From Prosthecobacter algae (GTDB taxonomy: Bacteria; Verrucomicrobiota; Verrucomicrobiia; Verrucomicrobiales; Verrucomicrobiaceae), in contig NZ_BAABIA010000005.1 in NCBI RefSeq assembly GCF_039542385.1, positions 248,001 to 312,000 on the forward strand: 64,000 nucleotides of DNA. The letters run 5' to 3'. Both the position numbers and the translations under genes were made by a program. Of this stretch, positions 59,357-64,000 are shown in pieces; positions within the stretch are counted from its first letter, which is position 1; each line of letters starts with the position of its first letter. Under the pieces are notes generated by a model. It was not told the DNA's origin, ran no database searches, and saw nothing but the letters and a program-made list of their open reading frames with translations.

Positions 59357-61909
59357 TCACTCGACCTCGACGACGGCGCCGTAGGCGGCGCAGAGGCTGC
59401 CGGGGAGGGTGAGGGAGACGGGCCGGGAGGTCTGGCGGGCGAGGGTGGCGGCGAGGGCCAGTTGCAGGGCTCCGGCGGCACCCATGCTTTCGCCCAGGAT
59501 CTGGCGCGGGTGGTAGTGGGTGGTTTGGCCAGGAGTGGCCGTGCCCGTCTCAGCGGTGGTGGGCTGGTCGGGGCTGGCTGCGGGGGCATCAAGCCGGACG
59601 CGGCGCAGCGCGTCCCTACCAGGAGTGGCGGCTTCGCCGCTGAGGTTTTGGATGCGGGCAAGAGTGCCCACGCTCCCTTCGGCTTCGGTGCGGACGGGTT
59701 GTGAAGCGGTGGTGAGCTGGTCGGAGGTAGCTTCGGAGGCATCAAGTCGGACGCGGCGCAGCGCGTCCCTACCCGGATGGGCTTCGCTTTCGGACTGGTC
59801 GAGCAGGGGGATGCCGGAGAGGCCGGTGATGTGCTGGGCCTGGTTGAACTGGGGGCGGGTGGCCAGGGTGCGGAGGTGGGCGGCTTTTTCGGCCTCGTGG
59901 TGGTAGGCGAGGGCGGGGGTGTGGGCCAGGTGCAGGTGGGGTTTCCCCTCGGGGCCGGGGGTGAGGCTGAGGAGGAGGGCCCCGGCGCCTTCGGAGGCCT
60001 GGAGGTCGGGGTGGTAGTAGCTGGTGGCCTCGGCCCCCAGCCAGTCGCATTCCTCGGCCCCGATGACGAGGACGTGATCCACCAGCCCCTGGGTGAGCCA
60101 GGTGTGGGCGAGGGAGACGGCCTCGATGATGGCGCTGGATTCGCCGATGAGGGTGGTGGCGGGGCCATCCACGCCCAGGAAGGCGGCCACGTGGGAGGCG
60201 GGGGCGTTGTAAACGGTCTCGGGGAAGATCAGCGGGCTGGCCAGGGCGGGGGTGGCGATGACTTCGTGGTAAAATTTGCCGCTGAACTGGACGCAGCCAT
60301 TGAACATGAGCTGGACGATGCCGAGGCGACCGGGGGCGATGCCCTGGGCCTGGGGGTGGCCGGCTTGCTCCAGGGCCTCCAGCGCGGCGGCCATGGTGAA
60401 TTTGGTGATGGGGCTGGCGCGGCGCAGGCGGGGAAATTTGGGCAGGCGATCCGCCGGGATGGCAGGGGCGGGGCGGGTGAGGCAGGGCCAGTCGCGGGTG
60501 CCGACGGTGCGCGGGCTTTCCTGGGTGGGCAGGGTGGCTTTTTCGGTGATGGCGGTGGCCAGGGCGGCGGTGCCCCAGCCTGCGGCGGAGACGGCCCCGG
60601 CCCCGAGGATGTGCAGGGGCCGATGGGCGGCGGCCAGGGGGGCGGAAAGGGGGCTGCCGGGGGGACGGGCGCTGGAGAGGCTGCCGACCTCCGTAAAGAC
60701 GAGGGTGGCATTGGTGCCGCCAAAGCCGAAGCTGTTGGTGAGGGCGACCTTCACGGGGGCTTCGCGGAAGCTGTAGACGAGGTCGAAACAGACGGCGGGG
60801 TCGGTTTCGCGGATGTTCAGGCTGCCGGGCAGCCACTGGCCGCGCATGGCCATGAGGCAGATGACGGCCTCGACGGCCCCGGCCCCGCCGAGGAGGTGGC
60901 CCATGGCGGATTTGGTGGAGCTGAGGGCGATCTTGGCGGCGTCTTCCCCGGCCCAGGCCTGCACGGCGCTGGCTTCGGCCACGTCGTTGTAGGGGGTGCC
61001 GGTGCCGTGGGAATTGATGTAGCTGACCTGGCTGGGGGCGATGCCGGCCATGTGGCAGGCACCCGTCATGGTGCGGATGGCGGCTTTGCCGGCGGGATCT
61101 GGCTGGGTGAGGTGGTGGAGGTCTGTGGCGGTGGCGTACCCGGCGGCCACGGCCAGGGCCTGGGCCCCACGCTCGGCAGCGGCGGTTTCGCTTTCCAGGA
61201 GGACGAGGGCGGCACCTTCGCCCAGGGCCAGGCCATCGCGGGCGGCATCGAAGGGGCGGGGGATGCCGCTGGGGGCGAGGGCGCGGAGGGTATCAAACCC
61301 GGCATAGACCAGCTCGGCGATGGCATCGTAGCCGCCGGCGATCACGCGCCGGGCTTTGCCGGTCTGGATCATGGCCATGGCATCGCCGATGGCATTGGCC
61401 CCGCTGGCGCAGGCATTGGAGACGAGGATCATGGGCCCGCGCCAGTCGTACTCCTGGGCGATGGCATTGAGCTGGCGCTGGGGCTGGTAAAACTCCAGGC
61501 GGGAGATCTGGCCGGGCTGCTTCACGGGGCTGGCGGCGGCGTGGCGAAAGTAGTCTTGGCCGATGCCCATGGCCCCGGCGGAGGTGCCGATGATGATGGC
61601 ATCCACACCTTCCAGCCCAGGCATTTTGGCCATGGCCAGGGTCTCCCGCAGGGCCAGGAGCAGCATGCTGGTGCCGCGATCAATCAGGTGCTGGCGGCGC
61701 AGCGGGGTCTTCAGGAAAAGGCGCTCGCTGGGCAGATCCACATGCGCAGCGGTCTTGGCGATGCGTTCGCTGACATCGAACATCGTCACCGGGCGAAAGG
61801 CGGTGCGATTTGCCCGGAAGGAGGCTTCATTTTCCTGCCAGTCGAGGCCGAGGGGGGAGACGATGCCGGCTCCGGTAATGAGAATGTGCTGGGAGGGAAC
61901 GGGGACCAC
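59357..61909 (-). CDS. Two-domain beta-ketoacyl synthase, second domain degenerate
   Basis: The product has 850 residues. Residues of about 8-408 form a complete KAS II-type condensing enzyme with Cys167 (SNACASG), His301 (NSHGTGTP) and His338 (GHLLGG), extending acyl chains on a carrier protein. Residues of about 433-850 form a second ketoacyl-synthase-like domain in which the cysteine position reads Glu590 (IGESSA), so it cannot condense; it could act like a chain-length factor. At about 706-798 two copies of a palindromic DNA repeat are inserted in frame (GRDALRRVRLDA twice). With the divergent adenylate ligase it suggests a small aryl-polyene-like or specialised fatty-acid locus, but other expected genes are absent here. 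Confidence 0.85.
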   Translation of the reverse strand: MVPVPSQHILITGAGIVSPLGLDWQENEASFRANRTAFRPVTMFDVSERIAKTAAHVDLPSERLFLKTPLRRQHLIDRGTSMLLLALRETLAMAKMPGLEGVDAIIIGTSAGAMGIGQDYFRHAAASPVKQPGQISRLEFYQPQRQLNAIAQEYDWRGPMILVSNACASGANAIGDAMAMIQTGKARRVIAGGYDAIAELVYAGFDTLRALAPSGIPRPFDAARDGLALGEGAALVLLESETAAAERGAQALAVAAGYATATDLHHLTQPDPAGKAAIRTMTGACHMAGIAPSQVSYINSHGTGTPYNDVAEASAVQAWAGEDAAKIALSSTKSAMGHLLGGAGAVEAVICLMAMRGQWLPGSLNIRETDPAVCFDLVYSFREAPVKVALTNSFGFGGTNATLVFTEVGSLSSARPPGSPLSAPLAAAHRPLHILGAGAVSAAGWGTAALATAITEKATLPTQESPRTVGTRDWPCLTRPAPAIPADRLPKFPRLRRASPITKFTMAAALEALEQAGHPQAQGIAPGRLGIVQLMFNGCVQFSGKFYHEVIATPALASPLIFPETVYNAPASHVAAFLGVDGPATTLIGESSAIIEAVSLAHTWLTQGLVDHVLVIGAEECDWLGAEATSYYHPDLQASEGAGALLLSLTPGPEGKPHLHLAHTPALAYHHEAEKAAHLRTLATRPQFNQAQHITGLSGIPLLDQSESEAHPGRDALRRVRLDASEATSDQLTTASQPVRTEAEGSVGTLARIQNLSGEAATPGRDALRRVRLDAPAASPDQPTTAETGTATPGQTTHYHPRQILGESMGAAGALQLALAATLARQTSRPVSLTLPGSLCAAYGAVVEVE
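59588..59773. repeat. Two in-frame copies of a palindromic repeat inside a gene
   Basis: The segment catcaagccggacgcggcgc followed by agcgcgtccctacc occurs at 59588-59622 and again, with one or two changes, at 59739-59773, separated by 116 bases. The core ggacgcg-gcgcag-cgcgtcc is an inverted repeat. On the coding strand both copies are read in the same frame as GRDALRRVRLDA, so the synthase gene stays open. Confidence 0.8.
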
Positions 61910-62033
61910 TGGAAAAAGAAACGCGGATGACGGGGATATGGATTCCCAGGCTTGAACTCACAGGGGCTGGCTGGCACACTCCTGGCTCAGTCCCTGCGCC
62001 GTCTGGTTTAGCCGTGTGCGGTGGAGAGTTCAA

Positions 62034-63296
62034 ATGTTTGCTGATCGCTGGAAACAAATCCTGACCCGTCAGGGCGATGAGATCGCCCTCTGGCATCCTG
62101 GGGGTGCGCTGTCCTACCATGCCCTGGAGGCGGCGGCGCGTGCGCTGGTGCCGCAGAGCTGCGGGCGGCTGGGGCGGTACTACCTGGCGCAGGGAGATGG
62201 GGCGGAGGTCACCGTGGCCCTGCTGGCCGGGTTTCTCACGGGCAGGCCGGTGCAGGTGGTGGAAAAGGACCGCAGCCGCCGGATGCCCACCTGCTGCGTG
62301 CCGCGCAATACGGCGCTGGTGAAGCAGACCGTGGGCAGCAGTGGCGTGCGGCGTTGCCAGTTCTTCACCTGGGCGCAGGTGGCGGCGGATGTGGACGGGC
62401 TGCATGCGGCCCTGGGCCTGGGGCGCTGCGCCGTGGCCCTGGCCCCACTGAGTGTGGCGCACAGCTTTGGCCTGACGACGACGGTTTTGCAGACCCTCCT
62501 GCACGGCCTGCCCACGCACTGGCTGCCCACGCCCTTTCCCACCGGCATGGTGGAGGCCCTGGCCCTGCATGAGCGCGCCTTTCTCCCCGGCGTGCCCGCC
62601 ATGTGGAAGGCCTGGCTGATGACCCGGCTGGACCTTTCCCGCGTGGCCCTGGCCGTGTCCGCAGGGTCGCCCCTGACGCTGGAGCTGGAGGCCGGCGTGC
62701 GCGAAACCTTCGGCCTGAAGCTGCACAATCTCTACGGCACCAGCGAGACCGGGGCCATCAGCTACGATGGGACGGAAACGCCCCGTACGCAGGCCGGGGA
62801 CCTGGGCACCCTGCTGCCGGGCGTGCGCGCCACCGTGGTGGAGGGGCGCCTGCTGGTGGAAAGCGCCGCCGTGGGCCTGGGCTACGACACCGTGCAGCCT
62901 GGCGAGCTTTTTTCCCTGGGCCGCCACCGCACCTGGGACCGCGTGATGCTGGCGGGCGAGGCCCTATCCTACGTCTGCTGCGAGGGGCCGGGCATCAATG
63001 TGGCCAGCCGCAAGCTGAGCCCCGCCGCCATCGCTGAAAAGATCCGCCAGGCCACCGGCGTGCGCCACGTGCGCATCCACGGCCAGCCCAGCCGGGACCC
63101 GGAGCGCATGCAGGACGTGGTGGCCTGCATCGGCATCCCGCCGGATCAGCTCACCAGCGACTTCAAATCCCGCGCCTGCGCCGCCCTGGCCCCCTGGGAA
63201 GTGCCACGCCACTGGCGCATCGAAAACCCCGCCCGCCCCACCAGTGGAGACGACCCCGCTGGCGGCCTCGAAGGCCTCGCCGCGCAGTTGGCGTGA
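62034..63296 (+). CDS. AMP-forming acyl-adenylate ligase-like protein
   Basis: I start at the ATG at 62034, which has ggagag about 6 bases upstream; a GTG at 62016 is the longer alternative. The protein has about 420 residues. It shows the adenylate-forming fold: a shortened P-loop equivalent VGSSGVRR, PLSVAHSFGLTTTVLQ, VSAGSPLTLELEAGV and the A5 motif YGTSETGAI. The A7 aspartate region (LGRHRTWDRVMLAGEAL) departs from the usual TGD form and the C-terminal lysine domain is short. It may activate aryl or fatty acids for the divergent ketoacyl synthase 120 bases away. Weak motifs leave activity uncertain. Confidence 0.75.
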   Translation: MFADRWKQILTRQGDEIALWHPGGALSYHALEAAARALVPQSCGRLGRYYLAQGDGAEVTVALLAGFLTGRPVQVVEKDRSRRMPTCCVPRNTALVKQTVGSSGVRRCQFFTWAQVAADVDGLHAALGLGRCAVALAPLSVAHSFGLTTTVLQTLLHGLPTHWLPTPFPTGMVEALALHERAFLPGVPAMWKAWLMTRLDLSRVALAVSAGSPLTLELEAGVRETFGLKLHNLYGTSETGAISYDGTETPRTQAGDLGTLLPGVRATVVEGRLLVESAAVGLGYDTVQPGELFSLGRHRTWDRVMLAGEALSYVCCEGPGINVASRKLSPAAIAEKIRQATGVRHVRIHGQPSRDPERMQDVVACIGIPPDQLTSDFKSRACAALAPWEVPRHWRIENPARPTSGDDPAGGLEGLAAQLA

Positions 63297-63360
63297 TGAG
63301 GGGGGGCTGCTGGCCCGGTTAAGCAATGTCTCCACTGGCGGTGCACCGGATTGCGGCCTT

Positions 63361-63780
63361 TCAAAAAGGTTGTATTTCGCAATGTGCTAGCTGCCCCGCT
63401 TGCATGATCTTCAAAGCTCTTTCGCTGACCACCAGTCGTGCATCGTCGGTCAGTCCCAGGTCGTTTTCTCCCGGTGACCCTTCAATGTGAAGCCATAAAA
63501 AAACCGGTGCAGGGATGCCCGGACAAAAAAGGCCGAAGTCTTCGGAAATCTCGTTTTGCAAGGGGGTTAGTCGCATGCCAGTGAAACCTGCCCCTAAAAG
63601 TCTTTTCCCGAGATCTTCAGTCACCATGTAGCAGGGATAGGTCTGCACCAGGTCATCCCCTAACCAGTTCGTGAGGATGAAGTGCAGGTGTAAAACTTTC
63701 GGGGGATGGCTGCCGTTGTCCAGCAGAGTGCCCGGGCCCATTTCACCTGGCACTTCTGGATCAAGAAGGAAGTAGGTCAT
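63361..63780 (-). CDS. Probable immunity protein for the adjacent toxin
   Basis: This 139-residue soluble acidic protein has no signal (FLLDPEVPGEMGPG start; CYMVTEDLGKRLLGAGFTGM in the middle). The look resembles the DUF1629/Imm11-type immunity group, but I cannot confirm the family. Its start overlaps the stop of the upstream gene by four bases (ATGA), the coupling expected for a toxin-immunity pair. It would bind and block the C-terminal toxin encoded just before it. Confidence 0.5.
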   Translation of the reverse strand: MTYFLLDPEVPGEMGPGTLLDNGSHPPKVLHLHFILTNWLGDDLVQTYPCYMVTEDLGKRLLGAGFTGMRLTPLQNEISEDFGLFCPGIPAPVFLWLHIEGSPGENDLGLTDDARLVVSERALKIMQAGQLAHCEIQPF

Positions 63781-64000
63781 GGAAGAGTGGGGACGAACAG
63801 ATGACCGAATTTGCGATCCATTTCAGTTGCCTTGTCCAGGAGGGACTGACGTGTCACTTTTGTTGCAGGGGTACTCCGGTAAAAGGAATCCCATTCTTTC
63901 CGCAAGATGCTTTTGTGAAGCGTACTATCCAGATTTAAGGGAATGCCCCGAAGGTTTTCCAATGAATGGATTTCTTCGCTGGAGAAGATGCCGGGATAAC
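63777..64000 (-). CDS. C-terminal end of a probable polymorphic toxin, partial
   Basis: The frame runs open to the window edge and ends at 63777. The visible residues read GIFSSEEIHSLENLRGIP, then LHKSILRKEWDSFYRS, ATKVTRQSLLDKATEMDRKFG and FVPTLP. The pattern of a leucine-histidine step, then a tryptophan and phenylalanine, then a helix ending KFG resembles the C-terminal tails of HNH/AHH-type nuclease toxins in RHS and related polymorphic toxin proteins. Most of the gene is outside the window, so the class is provisional. A stand-alone start at the TTG at 63962 is unlikely. Confidence 0.5.
   Translation of the reverse strand, partial: YPGIFSSEEIHSLENLRGIPLNLDSTLHKSILRKEWDSFYRSTPATKVTRQSLLDKATEMDRKFGHLFVPTLP

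Noticed and set aside
59777-61930. A 717-codon glycine-rich open frame opposite the ketoacyl synthase
   Set aside because: The low-complexity Gly/Ala/Val composition is typical of the antisense of GC-rich genes. The minus-strand frame has all condensing-enzyme motifs.

Overview
The window reads as chromosomal DNA of a Verrucomicrobiota bacterium, most like the Prosthecobacter/Verrucomicrobium group. This is inferred from gene content, not from a marker gene. The signs are a DUF1501 protein beside a planctomycete-type cytochrome/DUF1549/DUF1553 protein under an ECF sigma factor, an eight-haem cytochrome with TPR repeats, many Sec- or Tat-exported proteins, high GC, and many genes without a clear Shine-Dalgarno sequence. 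No rRNA, tRNA, CRISPR array or integrase was seen.

Layout. 0-2.2 kb: two YcgL-like nucleotidyltransferase genes (the first frameshifted and cut by the window edge) and a VapBC pair. 2.2-8.1 kb: an exported von Willebrand factor A protein, a sigma factor, and a three-gene operon with two COG0523 metallochaperone GTPases behind a palindromic candidate operator. 8.1-15 kb: a scar of two abutting gene remnants, a very large NHL-repeat secreted protein and a Tat-exported esterase-like hydrolase. 15-21.8 kb: leuC, a NusG paralogue, RNase R, a small membrane protein, and a DedA/nucleotidyltransferase/small-protein operon. 22-33.5 kb: an SGNH hydrolase, two exported or membrane-anchored proteins of unknown function, the ECF sigma/cytochrome-DUF1549-DUF1553/DUF1501 operon, and the octahaem cytochrome. 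33.7-51.9 kb: YaeQ, TspO, an AraC regulator divergent from two SDR genes, several secreted proteins, an actin-fragmin-kinase-like protein, a DoxX protein, a cardiolipin-synthase-like protein, a Pycsar-effector-like membrane protein and an alkyltransferase-like protein.

51.9-59.4 kb is the accessory part. A primase/RepA-type helicase pair is followed by two AT-rich, evidently foreign genes, one a HEPN/Toprim-type protein that looks like a defence effector, and then by a NERD-domain protein. Blocks of intergenic repeats flank and separate them. One repeat is a roughly 165-bp element with hairpin ends (at least seven copies or remnants here). The other is a shorter hairpin (five copies). Several variant copies keep their hairpins by paired base changes.

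59.4-64 kb holds a two-domain ketoacyl synthase whose second domain lacks the active cysteine and carries in-frame copies of a palindromic repeat, a divergent acyl-adenylate ligase, and the end of a probable polymorphic-toxin gene with its overlapping immunity-like gene.
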